Positions 1-13,450 of a stretch of 64,000 nt of DNA are shown here, piece by piece; the first letter of the stretch is position 1; every line of letters begins with the position of its first letter. A program made the position numbers and the translations under genes. The stretch is from the NCBI RefSeq assembly GCF_963576545.1, contig NC_083636.1:1391883-1455882 (forward strand), in the 5' to 3' direction. Source of the DNA: Limanda limanda. Lineage: Eukaryota > Chordata > Actinopteri > Pleuronectiformes > Pleuronectidae. The notes beneath the pieces are model-generated. The model worked only from the letters and a program-made list of their open reading frames with translations, was not told where the DNA came from and did no database searches.

Positions 1-119
1 TGTCCTCATCTCAAGTCCTTCTCTAGCACTTATGATATTTATATATTTATTTTGTTTCCTGTTTTTAATGTTTACACTTGCACAAACACACAAAAGCCAA
101 TTCCTTGTATGTGTAAACC

Positions 120-567
120 CATAGACATTTATAAAGACTAGATGTCTCTTTGACGGAGCCGGACGTCACCACATGGCGGCCATCTTGCTACAGGCAGCTC
201 GCTCACCCATAACATTGTGTTGGTAAATAACCATAACTTACTCAATTTTCTAACGGTTTTGAAACGGTTTGGTTTGTGATAAACGTCAGAGATGTAGATG
301 TGACACTGCATACTTATGAATAATTATGTTATTTTCTAAAAAAAATTAATAATTTATGCAGTGTCATAACTACATCTCTGACGTTTATAACAAACCAGAC
401 CGTTTCAAAATCGGTTGAAAATTGAGTAAGTTATGGTTATTTACCACTACCAACACAATGTTATGGGTGAGCGAGCTGCCCCCTAGCAAGATGGCCGCCA
501 TGTGGTGACGTCCGGCTCCGTTGGCCGGCAACGCAGACGAGACATCTAGTCTTTATATATATCTATG
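120..567. mobile_element. Fold-back hAT-type MITE, copy 1
   Basis: A non-coding element whose two halves are near-complete inverted repeats of each other, around a short AT-rich centre near 335-355. It begins CATAGACATTTATAAAGACT and ends with the matching inverted sequence. An 8-bp direct repeat, tgtaaacc, flanks it at 112-119 and 568-575. An 8-bp target duplication is the signature of the hAT superfamily. Each arm carries an ATGGCGGCCATCTTG or CAAGATGGCCGCCATG stretch, which resembles a YY1 site. Three more copies lie at 37633, 39461 and 48854. It has no transposase, so it is non-autonomous. Confidence 0.88.
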
Positions 568-2195
568 TGTAAACCTACCTGGGGATAAAACCCTGACTCA
601 GACTCTTCCTCAGTGTGTGAACGTTCAGTGTTTGTGCACAGAGACAGTGTGTGTTTGTGTTTGTGTTTGATTGTGTGTGTGGTATGATTTTGGTTGTGTA
701 CTTTATTCTTTTTACTCTGTACTTACATAGGTACGTCCTGTCGTCATCACCTACGTGGGCGGAGTCTCCCTATACATGACTCTGATTGGTTTGTAGATGA
801 ACTGGACCCGACTTGGATTTGAGCTGTGACCCAAACTCACAAAGATTCATCACCAGCGAACAGAATCTGAGCTCCAGAGAAAAGCAACTGTAGCTCCACC
901 CGAACCCAGCAGACACCACCTGATGCCTCCGTCTGCAGGAGGAAGACAAACAGAGTCGCACCTTTAAATTTATAAATATACACTTCTGTTCTTTTTCTTC
1001 CCTCAGCTCATTTGTGTGTTTTCTCATTCAGTAAAACACTGAACCCTGAAACTTTCATCTGTCCTTGTAGTCATCAGGAAGTTGTTGTAGGAGTCTGTCC
1101 ACACACACACACACACATACACACACACACACACACACAGACACACAGACACACACACACACACACTCAGCAGCAGCAGCGTCGCACACAGAGATGATTG
1201 CTTGTGTTATCAGTGTTGAAACAGACAAATCAATCCGCCCTGACAACCAGACAATTAGTCGCTTTATTAGCCTGCGTGTAGACCGGCTCGTCTGGAGGGG
1301 GGGAGTCAAGTGCCCGCAAATAACTGCTCCAGCAGCGACGAGCGACAGCTGTGTGTGTCTGTGTGTGTGTGTGTCTGTGTGTGTGTGTGTGTGTGTAATA
1401 TGGAGAGCGGGGACAGGGGTGAAGATTGATTAGGATGATTAAAACTGTGAATTACAGAGAGGATCCGAGCTGCATATCTCACTTGTTGACCATAATGAGG
1501 CTCTGTCCTCCCTCAGTGGAGCTGACTCCTCCTCCTCCATGTTAGCGGACGGGACACGCACCAAACTAAATCATCTAACGTTAACGTTAAATAAATGTTT
1601 GTCAAAGACGGTTTCTGTCAGTTCAGGTCGTTCTTATCTCCCTGATGTAAGTGTTCGTGTTCCCAGTTTTGACGACTGCCTCAGGATTGGTCGAGGGTGT
1701 GTGTGGGCGGGGCCTCGTTACCACGGCTCCACTCCGAGATCGATACTGCTCAGACTCTGACTGCAAATGACGTCATCACCACAAGATGGCAGCGTTTGTG
1801 TCGGAGATATTTTGGCTTCATATCTGTTGTCCATCTTTATTTGAAGTCTTTAAAACCTACAGAACTGTTCACATGTTCCTCAAAACATCTGGATCGCCCC
1901 CTTGTGGCTGGCTGTAGTATCGCTCACAAATCGCACCCCAGCACATGAGACTTGGGCTAATCCCCCAAAAGACGAACATTGTAGTCTGGACTGCTCCAGG
2001 GAATCCACTCTCTCCCGTCTGACTGCTGCTCGGTCACATGACCTCTGTTCTCTCTGCTCCTCACTTTTAAAATCCTCCAGCGCTCGATGTTCGGCTCAGT
2101 TACTAAATAAAATGAAGCACATCAGCTATAAATCTTCACCAGGCAGCAGCGTAGAGACGAACTCTGACCATCCCCTGTTCTGCTGAGTCATTACA

Positions 2196-2236
<41 letters not shown>

Positions 2237-2552
2237 TCTGTGGATAGTCATTGATTGTTTGGGTTAACTCAGCTGGACCAGAGAGGGAGGAATCGTGGGG
2301 ATGGATGAAGATTATTTGTTGGTTCCACACACACACACGCACACACACACATAGACACACACACACACACACACACACACAAATAGACACACACACACAC
2401 ACACACACAAAATCAATAGGCGTAAGAGGAACATCACCCTGAAGACTGATTGTTTCCAGCTCAGATGCAGAAGGAGAGAAAATAGCTTTCTTATTGAATC
2501 AACACTAACCTGCTGCTGCCTGATCACACTCACGGTATGCTGCTTCACAGCT

Positions 2553-2587
<35 letters not shown>

Positions 2588-3047
2588 TCTGTGTGTGTGT
2601 TGTCAGATTCAGGCCTCAGGAAAACAGAAGTTTGCTGCTTCTTCCCGCTGCACTTTAATCTCGAATCAGTTGTTCTTTGACTCGAAATGATCATTTAAGA
2701 TTTTCCTTGAGGCGGTTGTGAGGTCACAGTGACCTTGACCTTTGACCTTTCATAACAAAATTCAAATCAGTTCGTCTTCGAGGAAAACTGAAGGTTTGTA
2801 CCAAAGTTTAAAAAAATTCCTCCACAGCGTTCTTGAGAAATAATGTTCACAAGGATGGTACGGACGAGCCAACGTAAGTACAGAAGACCTCAACACATAG
2901 ATCCTCCGGCCACTAGGTGTCACTACTGCAGAGTCACAAGTATCTTTATTTACGCATGTAGGGAAATAACACTGATACGATATTAGAGGAAAAATGGTTT
3001 GATGAGGAAGCTTTAACTTTTACAAGTGTCTGAAACGAGCAGCAGGA

Positions 3048-3097
<50 letters not shown>

Positions 3098-4142
3098 TGT
3101 GTGTGTCTCACCTGTGGGAAGTTTCCTGAGCGTCCTTCATCTTCTCTTTAGCTGCAGCCTCGGGAGATGGAAAGTGAAAGAGAAGCAGCTCGACTTCTTT
3201 CAGCTGCCGAGTTTGTTTTAGGTAAACAGCTTCTTTTTTCTTTCCATATCGTTTGCTTCTTTTCATCCGACGCTCACACTGTACACACATTTGCATGCGT
3301 ATGTGCAGCCGTGCACACACACGTGCACGCAGCAGATCAAACCGCAGTTTGAAAGCACTCCGGTGGGATGTGCTGAGATTAAGGGGATTAAAAGTCTTGC
3401 AGCCCCGGCAGCAGTGAGGGAGAGTCGTTCCCTAGGTAACGCCGCTCGCAGCTTCCCTCACCTGACACACTTAATCTTCCTCTTTGAATCAACACAACTC
3501 CTCTCCTCTTCCCTTTGTCCTCAGATACTTTCACTCTTTTCTCCTCACATCCAACTTTACTTCCATCTGTTCTTGGCTCTTCTCACTTTTCAGGTTAAAT
3601 CTCATTTTATTTTATATACTTGCACAAATTTTCTCCAAAGTGCTTTAAAATCAAGAAGGAAAGTAACTGAGTACTTTGCTTTCCAAGGTACTTTCAATTG
3701 ACTTTTCCTATTTTAATGCTAATGTTAAATATACTTTATACGTATGATAAACAGTGGATACATAATAAAAACACATTATTAAAGATGAATCCAGTGGTTT
3801 CCAGCTGTTTTGGTGCAACAGTGTCTTTTAAACTTGTTATTTCCTGTTTAATTTTGATAATTGATATCTGTCCTGTCTTGTTCCTTTACTTCCTGTCTCT
3901 GTGTCTCACCAGTGTCCAGTAGCCCCGCCTCCCCTTCATCACTTTATCGTTCCATATTCATCTATAAAACTTTAACGGAATCTATATAAACTATTTAAAA
4001 CACTTACATTTATAGACTGTATATAAAACTGTTTGTACCATTTTATTTAAACTGTATATTAAACCATGTATTTTGTTTTTTATTAATGACAGAATTAAAC
4101 GTAGAGAATGAAGGAAAGTGAAGAGAGTAGAGTGTGTGTGTC

Positions 4143-4175
<33 letters not shown>

Positions 4176-4770
4176 CTGTGTGTTTGTGTGTGTGTCACAG
4201 ATAAGTTAGTGTGCACATCTCAAGGTGTCTGATAGCATCAGTAAAGCAGGAGAGGAGGAAGAGGAGGATGAAGGTGCAGACCCCCCCTGCAGCCGTGCTG
4301 GAGGAGCCTCATTAACTCTCCATCACAACTCACACAGAGAGACAGTGAGGCCCCCCCCCCCTGAATCACAGACTCCTCCATCTCTTCTGCTCGGGTTTAT
4401 GATGCTGCACATCTGGATAAAGGCAAACTAGCATCGAGTCATAAAGAGCAAAGTCGGCTGAACTCAGAGCTGAGGCCGATGGTGAGGTCATTGTTCGGTA
4501 AAGCTCCAGTTATCAGTGTGTAAATTGTGTTTCTGTCCAGTTGACAGACTTTGTTGACTTCACTCCAGCGAGTGTGTGTGTTTGTGTCTTTGCTGCTGAT
4601 GCAGAATAATTGATTCTGACGGAGGAGACAAAGCAGATGTTCTCCCAGAATCCTCAGCGCTCTCAGAACCAGAGCCGGGCAATGAGGGAGATGAAGAGCA
4701 GTCGGAGAAGTTCACCAGGAGAGAAACAACAAACACAGCAAGTGGATCCGCCGGGTCAGGACCCGCTTAC

Positions 4771-4788
4771 CTCACACACACACACACA

Positions 4789-4871
<83 letters not shown>

Positions 4872-4877
4872 ACACAC
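4771..4877. repeat. (CA)n microsatellite
   Basis: An almost uninterrupted CA dinucleotide array of about 107 bp with a few CAGA interruptions. A second (CA)n tract follows at about 4986-5071. Open frames across these arrays are repeat artefacts. Confidence 0.95.
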
Positions 4878-4985
4878 AGCATGCTCAGTGGCGTCTGGAG
4901 TCACACGGGGGCAAACTGAGTTTTGCTGATGTTATTGCTGAAAGACTTGTCAAAACTTCTTTACCCCTTCTACCTCTAACTACCT

Positions 4986-4998
4986 GCACACACAGACA

Positions 4999-5071
<73 letters not shown>
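4986..5071. repeat. (CA)n microsatellite
   Basis: A long CA dinucleotide array interrupted only by two CAGA steps at its left end, in the gene-poor flank upstream of xpo7. Confidence 0.95.
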
Positions 5072-5073
<2 letters not shown>

Positions 5074-5679
5074 CCCATGCTCTATTCAACCCTGAGGCTA
5101 TAATCAGGGAAATGTTCTTGTAAATGTGTTGTGCAGTTGCAACCCCAAAGGAGGCTGAGTAATGATGCACTGCAACAAACAGACACACACAGAGACACAC
5201 AGACACACACTGTGTTATTGTCTGTATTTTGTAGACATTGATAGAAACAGAATTCAACCTTTACGCTGCTGTTTGTTTAAACGGTCTCTTTCTTCTGTGG
5301 AGGTGCCAACCTGCAGATAGATGTAGAAGCAGTGGAGGTTCAGCTCCGAGCTTCAGAGGAACACGGAGGCGTTTCCTTTGGACTGAGGCAGATTTCACTG
5401 GTTTCTCTCTGTTAACGTTCCTCAGTGTTGATGGTTCAGGAGGTTTCTACCTGAATCCTCCTCAGACCTCTCCTCCTCCTCTAAAACAAACAGCTGATTC
5501 ACTCCAGTAAACACAGTGAACAAAGCAGCTTCATGTTAAATCCCAGTGTCTCCCTGACTCGTCTCTGATTGGCTGAGAGTCGAGTTGCCGCTAACGTTTT
5601 GTAAAGGAAATATAACAGTTGACCATAATAAAAATGTTTATTTCCCCTTTAATTGATCATGATTGAATCTCTACACACT

Positions 5680-6050
5680 GTAACCTAAATTTTCTCTAGA
5701 CACTAAATGCTTATTAGTCTGATTGTTCTCCTTGATCATGCTGCTTTTCCTGTACTACTGAATGTATATTGGCTTTATTGCTCTCGACTAGGCATTGTTG
5801 TATTCATGTTATCAAAGGATCTCAACCTTGACTGTTTAAACACACCCCCTCCAGTATGGGAGGGGTAAGCCGAAGGTATAAAAGTAATGGACTGTTTTCT
5901 TTCTGGGTGCATATTACAAACTGAACTCTGTCGTATGCACCATGCTCTGAGTATTAAAGGTGACGATACTGTAAGAGAATTGTGTCTCGTTTCCTCGTTG
6001 GTAGTGGGATTGTAGAAATTGCCACGACTGTTTGCTCGGCTTGTTTTTCT
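5680..6050 (+). mobile_element. Possible solo LTR of a retroelement
   Basis: The segment has the layout of a long terminal repeat: a start resembling TGTAACC, a TATAAAAG box at 5877-5884, and a following R/U5-like stretch with ATTAAAGG near 5952. No coding region or second LTR is seen nearby. I could not define a clean target-site duplication, so both ends are approximate. An ordinary promoter-like stretch of unique DNA cannot be excluded. Confidence 0.3.
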
Positions 6051-6130
6051 GAAAACTTCAGATTCAAACGTCCGACGACTAAAATCCTTCATCTGATTCA
6101 AACATAGAGACAAAAACCACCAAGTTCTAA

Positions 6131-6665
6131 AAAGTGTTTATTAAACTGTGACTTCAAACTGGATAAAAAAGTCACTTTTGTCTTGTCGTATATTCGTTAG
6201 TAGAGTAGATCATTTTGGTATGTGTTCAAAACATAACGACAGGCTAACGTTTATGATACCTGCCTTCTGGACTCTCAGAGATTCTCAGAGAGTCCTCCAG
6301 ATGTTTACCGTAGAAGTTCTCTACCTTTTCGAAATGATCCTTGACTTTGGGAACGACCTCTGACCAGCTAATGGATGGGTGCAGAAGGAATGTTTTTGAC
6401 CAACGTGTCTTCATGTTCGGACACAAAAACATGTCCTTCTTTAGTCAGAAGCCTCATGGGGGGGACGGCATTCACCTGAAGTCATGGGCGGAACCAATCT
6501 CTCTATATATACTGTGTGTCCGACCCCTGGAAGTCAGACTTCACTGTTGGCGTGTGATTTCTCCGGGTATACCCGTCCTGACCTGCAAATCTTCTGTGTA
6601 ATAAACATATTATACAAACAAGAAGGAGGTCCTACATCATCACCAACTTCTACAACCACATCGAC
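6131..6665 (+). mobile_element. Possible second solo LTR-like segment
   Basis: This stretch follows the previous LTR-like segment. It contains a TATATATA stretch near 6504-6511 and, about 90 nt further on, a GTAATAAACAT polyadenylation-like signal near 6598-6607. That TATA-then-AATAAA spacing is typical of a U3-R structure. No retroviral coding region is attached and no target duplication was identified. Boundaries are estimates. Confidence 0.25.
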
Positions 6666-6699
6666 CTCTTGGCTGACCAGAAATATACTTTAGTCTCTT

Positions 6700-7182
6700 C
6701 AGACAAACAAACACTGAAACAAAGAGGATGTGACTCCATCAACAGGCGACAGTATGAATCGTTACCTCGATGAACGCTACAGATTTCTGCAGGTTTGAAG
6801 ATATAAACTCAGTTATATAACACAGGTCTGATGATTTAAATGAGAAACAGTTCAATGTTATAGATTTTAAAAATAAGAATTTGAATTTCCCTATAGTATT
6901 AAAGTGCAGGAAACAGACACTGAGAACTGTAACCTCTCCAGAAGATCTGAGATCGGGTACACAAAACACACAACAGAGGCCACACACACACACAACAGAG
7001 GCAACACACACACACACACACACACTCACACGCTGAGTCCTGGCATCTGATGAGAGGAGATCTTGGTTCAACACTATATTACTTTCCTGTCCTCAGGCCC
7101 ACTTCCAATCTGACCCAGCTGCTGATAAACTGACTGAGATATCGCCCACAACTCCTCGATCCCAAGCACACACACACACACA

Positions 7183-7218
<36 letters not shown>

Positions 7219-7957
7219 CCTTTGCTCGAGGCGTACACACACACATATACACAGTCCAGCCTTTTACTTATAAAACACACAATGAAATGATTCCAGTAAC
7301 CCTGCTGCAGGATTTAAAGATGGCAGAGATAGCGTCCGGCGGGTGGCGTCGCTGCTGCTGGTGATGAAGGAGCCGAACCCCCCCCCCAGGGAGGAGGGAG
7401 GCTGCTGAAGGGAGATAGAGGGAACTCTGGGTGGAGCAGAGGAGGGTGGAGCGCTGCAGGGTGGAGGCATGTTGGAGCACATGCTGTATATATGGAGAAG
7501 TGACTTACTGTACAGTCCCTGTGTTTCACGTAGCGGCGTTAAGAACATTTCATGTCTTCAAACGTATTTCTTCATAACGAGAAAATGGTCGACATCTTCT
7601 CCTGAGAGACGCTGGCGGCACCGACCCTGGGCTCACATGGGCGGAGCCAACTCATCGGTTTGGTCGTGGTGATGAGCCGAGGCAATTAACTGGACGGCTT
7701 TATTGAAACATCAGAATGTGGGCTTTGTTATGGATGTGGGGGAGGGGGGTGGGGTGGTACCATTTAGTACTATGGGGCTCGCAGCTCAAACCATAATTAA
7801 TCAAACATCTGGTAACATCTGTAAACAGCTTCTCTCCACTTCCTGTCTCTACAGACAAACATCAACACACAGGTTCGAGTGTTTAGCAGCTAAAGAGCCG
7901 GATGGTTTAATCAGAAGCTGGTGGAGACCAAACATGGAGATACAAGAGAGAGAGAGC

Positions 7958-8032
<75 letters not shown>

Positions 8033-8290
8033 CACCAGCTCTCAGGTGACGTTTGTACTTTATCTTGTAATTGGTCGGGTCCAGTCTCAGAGTGAAGAAT
8101 GAGAACAGTGACAGCAGCAGAGAGCGTGAGACTCTGGGACCAGAATCACAAAACCATTAACCACAGAATTCCTCTGTGCATGAGTATGAGGAGCAGAATA
8201 TTATGAACAGGATAACGACTGTGAGGTCTGTAATCACTGCAGAGAGCAAACAAGTGACCAGGTGTCTCATATTCTACATCTGTAGAAATA
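6700..8290. other. Intergenic DNA, no gene seen
   Basis: The stretch contains (CA)n tracts near 6980-7030 and 7169-7216, and a long (GT)n array at about 7961-8030. The GC-richer part at 7300-7470 has short open frames on both strands, but none shows recognisable protein content or a convincing splice context. Confidence 0.55.
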
Positions 8291-8291
8291 C

Positions 8292-9555
8292 ATTAATAAA
8301 TAGTCCACACATCTATACGTCTACACGTCTACACGTCTACACTTCTACAAGTCCACACATCTATACATCTACACATCTACACGTCTACACATCTACACGT
8401 CTACACGTCTACACATCTACAAGTCCACACATCTATACGTCTACACATCTACACATCTACACATCTACACGTCTACACGTCTACACATCTACACATCTAC
8501 ACGTCTACACTTCTACAAGTCCACACATCTATACGTCTACACATCTACACATCTACACGTTTATACGTCTACACGTCTACACATCTACACATCTACACGT
8601 CTACACTTCTACAAGTCCACACATCTATACGTCTACACATCTACACATCTACACGTTTATACGTCTACACGTCTACACGTCTACAAGTCCACACATCTAT
8701 ACATCTACACATCTACACATCTACACATCTACACATCTTCACGGCCACACATCTATACATCTACACACCTACAACTCTACATGCCTACACATCTACACAT
8801 CTATACGTCTACACTTCTACACGTCTATACGTCTACACATCTACACGTCTATACGTCTACACATCTACACATCTATACGTCTATACGTCTACACATCTAC
8901 ACATCTACCCGTCTACACGTCTACACATCTACATGTCTACACTTCTACAAGTCCACACATCTATACGTCTACACGTCTACACATCTACACGCCTACACAT
9001 CCAAACGTCTATACGTCTACACATCTACACATCCACACATCTTCACATCTACACATCTACACGTCTACACATCTACACATCTACACATCTTCACATCTAC
9101 ACATCTACACGTCTACACGTCTACACATCTACACATCTACACGTCTACACATCTACACATCTACACGTCTACACATCTACACGTCCACACATCTACACAT
9201 CTACACGTCTACACATCTACACGTCCACACATCTACACATCTACACGTCTACACATCTACACGTCCACACATCTACACATCTACACGTCTACACGTCTAC
9301 ACATCTACACATCTACACGTCTACACATCTACACGTCTACACATCTACACGTCTACACATCTACACATCTACACATCCACACATCTACACATCCACACAT
9401 CTACACATCTACAAGTCTACACGTCTACACATCTACACATCTACACGTCTACACGTCTACACGTCTACACATCTACACATCTACACATCTACACATCTAC
9501 ACGTCTACACATCTACACATCTACACGTCTACACGTCTACACGTCTACACATCTA
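8292..9555. repeat. 8-bp satellite, consensus ACAYRTCTAC-like
   Basis: About 1.26 kb of a tandem repeat with an 8-bp unit, alternating ACATCTAC and ACGTCTAC variants. Because 8 is not a multiple of 3 and the unit has no stop in any phase, all three forward frames are open for hundreds of codons. They translate as YTSTHLHV-type repeats and are not genes. A marker variant, TTCTACAAGT, recurs at 8343, 8511 and 8607. The last two are exactly 96 bp (12 units) apart, so higher-order repeats are present. Confidence 0.93.
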
Positions 9556-9639
9556 CAGAATCCACAACCAGATTGTATCCCAGAGTGAAGGTCGTCCTCC
9601 CACCTCTGACTCCGCCTCCCTGAAGGAAACACAATGAAA

Positions 9640-11230
9640 AGGTTCTGTGCAGACAAAGTTAGTGACGCACTCGCACATCTAGTGTGACACAACCTCAGGT
9701 TCACTTTGCTTTATTCACCAAATGTCCTCATCAGGGTCTCAACACCCGTTTATATTCCAACATGATAACAGCCAATGTCCTTCTAGTGTCAACACAATGA
9801 GAACAAGCAGGTTCAGCATTGAAGAGTCAGTGAAAATGTCTGTTATGACCCAACCAGTGACTGATCTCCTGTTGCCTGAGGCTGTGATCACATGTGTGTG
9901 TCTGGAGTCAGTAACTGACATTAACAAGTACTAACTCATATAAACACTTATTTTCTAACCACATGTGGCCACAAGCTATAGAACCCACATGAGATAAATA
10001 CATACGTTATGCTTTACATAGCATTTATGATCCCACTTGTATCTGAAACGTGGATATTCCTCTGTCATGCTTAACTTGATTATCTGCAGGTCTGAAATGG
10101 GTCGAGTCAGTGCACTGATGTTCTCGCCAGGAGGGAGCTAAATTTATTTCTTGTTTTTTTTTCTCTGGGAACATTTGATGTGTTCCAAACAGAACCTGGG
10201 AGCAGGCGGGCCATGCCTGCAGAGTCCAGGCTTCACTCCGCTGACAGGGAGGTAAAAGGTTTGTGAGATCGCCCTGAGCCAGGCCCAGCTGGACCTCCAG
10301 TGTGACAAATGGAATTTAAAACTGCAGCTCAAAATAGCGGAGGAGCAGGGCAAACACATAATTGGTGAGATGCCTTGTTTGAGCCTGTTAAAATGAATAA
10401 AAATAATATGTTGGCTTGATGCAGGGATTTAATGAGGGAGGGTCGTGAGTCAGTCGTTCCTCTAATGAACCGAGGCTCCTCTGTCCTGATTGACCCTGCG
10501 ACCTTCAGGCTCTGTGTTGGAATACATGAATATAACTCAGCCAATCAAACACATGGAAAGTGGTGAGGAGCATAATGTGATTCTTACAAGAATCTCTCAC
10601 AGAAAAAATACTGCAGGGTCAAATAATACGACATCATAAGTTACAGTATAAGTAGAATTTGAAGTGTAAAAAGAACTTATCCTGGTGAACGCTGGACTGA
10701 TATATGATTAACAAGGTTTGTATTTGGTACCTGTCGATATGTTTGGTTGGTTCCTCTGCTTCCTCTGCTCCCTCTTCTTCCTCTTCTTCCTCTTCTTCCT
10801 CTTCTTCTTCTCCCTCTGTCAGAGCCACCATCACAGAACTGCACTAAACCTGTCTCCTGCACTGTGGACCTGTACAACACTCTGCTCCATATACACTTAC
10901 TTCACATCATATGTGATATGTGTTCATATAAACCATATTGATATTATATATCATTTTAAACAATAATATTGTCTTTTGCACACTCTGTCTACATATTCTT
11001 ACACTCATAGTATATTATATTATCTATTGTATAGTCAAATACTTATATTTATACCTCTACTATATATCATATATTATATCATACTCTCTGTATATTCTTT
11101 GTATATATAAGTCTATATACACATATTTATACATGTGTACATGTTATAATTATAATTATTATTATTATATTACTATTATTATTATTATTATTATATATGT
11201 TGCTGCTGCCATTATTACTATATACTGCTA
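9640..11230. other. Intergenic DNA, no gene seen
   Basis: No coding exon was recognised. 10185-10460 is compositionally balanced, non-repetitive sequence that could be a conserved non-coding element (visual impression only). A pyrimidine-rich CTTCCT tract lies at about 10751-10815. AT-rich sequence follows from about 10910. Confidence 0.5.
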
Positions 11231-11893
<663 letters not shown>

Positions 11894-12271
11894 TATTGTT
11901 TAATTCTGTGTCCACGTCCTGTGATTGGTGCAAAAGTCCAAACTATCTCAACAAGTGTTTTCACAAATCAACAGAACCCAGGTCCAGTTTGATCCAGACC
12001 CAGAACTCCTCTCTTCCTCTGAGGAGCCGTTCACACCTGATGATCAGAGCTTCAGACTGAACTGAAGAGTCTGAAGCTCTGAAACGAAACGAGTCGTAAC
12101 ATTTGTCATAAACCAGCTTAAGAAGACTTGAAGGATTGGGGGAGGAGGTGTGAATGAAGACGTGAAACAGACTGTGGATCTTTCTCTGAATCAGTGGTGA
12201 CAGACTGAAGACAGCTGAGTGTTGCCTGCTTGTCTCAGACTGTCAGCAGCACGGAGGCTGGGCCCAGCGTG

Positions 12272-12389
12272 GAGGAGGAGGAGGAGGAGGAGGAGGAGGA
12301 GGAGGAGGAGGAGGAGGAGGAGGAGGAGGAGGAGGAGGAGGAGGAGGAGGAGGAGGAGGAGGAGGAGGAGGAGGAGGAGGAGGAGGAGG
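12272..12389. repeat. (GGA)n trinucleotide array
   Basis: An uninterrupted GAG/GGA array of about 118 bp. It gives poly-Glu, poly-Arg or poly-Ser open frames depending on phase and strand; none belongs to a recognisable gene. Confidence 0.95.
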
Positions 12390-12639
12390 TGTTCTCTGGC
12401 TCAGGTCCACTGGAGCCTTCTACACGTCTCCTCCTCCAGCCTGGGCCCTGTGTTACGCTGCTGGCAGCTGTGAGCATTTCAATATTTGAACTATAGGTTG
12501 TGGCTGAGAGAATTCTAAACAAATAAAGATAGAAGCATTTCAAACTATAGTTGTACTCTAAACAATAAAGATATGAGTAGTTTGAGCTAGATATTATGCC
12601 TTTGTACAAATGATTTAATAATAACCTTTTCCTTCCTAA

Positions 12640-13450
12640 TGTTTAATCCACAAATTATAATATATGTGCGTCACATTGTTGTTGCCCTGTTTTGGTTTAG
12701 TTGCTCGAATGTCTGTTCAACCAGAACGTACAGTCGATACAGCAGGAACATAATATCTTTTATCCAACAACCACTGTTTGGCCATCATGGCCTCAGCTGG
12801 GTCAAGGCCTTGGGAGTGGCTCCTGTCTACTTCCGAATTCAAAAGCCAGGAGGATGGATTACGCCTGCGCACTTTCGAGGAGGAGGAACGAAGATCTACT
12901 GTTATAAAATGGACCGGCTACGGATGTTCTTAGATTAGATTTCTTTATTTATCCACACAACGGGGAAATTCACTTGTTACAGCAAAATAAGAGAAAACAG
13001 AATTTAAATAACAGTGCCGAAGCACAATAAAAAAGATCACAATATGTACACTACTAAAAACCACATAATGAGAGTACAGAAACAAAAACAAAAACAAAAA
13101 CAAAAACAACCTGCAAAACAGACACTGTGCAAAAGCAGGTACTGGGGAGAAAGTGGAATGATGTAAGTGTTATTGTAATGAAAACAAAAGTATTATAAGT
13201 AATATTGCAACAGTAGTGATCATGATACAGAAAATAATTAAAAAGTAAGTGACCATAATATTAATAATACTACAAGATAGCAGAATGGAAATATAAATAT
13301 TGCAATGTAACCATTATAAGTGACCATGATATAAATATAGATGTAAAGCGTTGAATATTATTGTGCATAGTAGTGATTAATAACCTGTTCATTGCTTTCT
13401 AAATAAATTCTTGATTGAACAAACCGAGTTTGGCTCATCTTCTCTTAAAG
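12640..13450 (+). mobile_element. Possible LTR-like segment interrupted by a LINE tail
   Basis: A TATAAAA box lies at 12903-12909 and an AATAAA at 13402-13407, with a retroelement-like GGCTCATCTTCTCTT stretch just after it. The interval between them is occupied by an antisense LINE 3' end (next entry). This could be a solo LTR split by a later insertion. No coding part is present and no terminal duplication was defined. Confidence 0.25.
12930..13110 (-). mobile_element. L2-like LINE 3' end, minus strand
   Basis: Read on the minus strand the segment contains GTGAATTTCCCCGTTGTGTG followed by GATAAATAAAGAAATC. This resembles the conserved 3' terminus of fish L2-type retroposons, which precede short terminal repeats. 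Only a short fragment is recognisable; the A-rich sequence up to 13390 may be part of the same insertion. Confidence 0.55.

Larger units (their letters stand above)
568..5640. other. Intergenic DNA with dinucleotide arrays, no gene seen
   Basis: I found no exon with credible splice sites or protein similarity here. The stretch holds (CA)n or (GT)n arrays near 1101-1166, 1351-1397, 2199-2234, 2327-2408, 2556-2600, 3048-3107 and 4134-4196, plus two long (CA)n tracts given separately. Around 3365-3480 there is a more complex, non-repetitive segment that could be a conserved non-coding element, but only comparison with other fishes would show that. Confidence 0.6.

Noticed and set aside
8292..9555. 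CRISPR-like array
   Set aside because: Contiguous short tandem repeats without unique spacers, in vertebrate DNA.
8176..9623. Overlapping frames of up to 470 codons (HLHVYTST repeats)
   Set aside because: All three forward frames are open because an 8-bp repeat unit lacks stops; no start context, splice signals or non-repeat domain.
10185..10460. Possible conserved non-coding element or exon
   Set aside because: Looks non-repetitive but shows no splice-bounded coding frame; without alignment it cannot be called.
12219..12609. Poly-Arg, poly-Glu and poly-Ser frames
   Set aside because: Three readings of one (GGA)n array with no gene around it.
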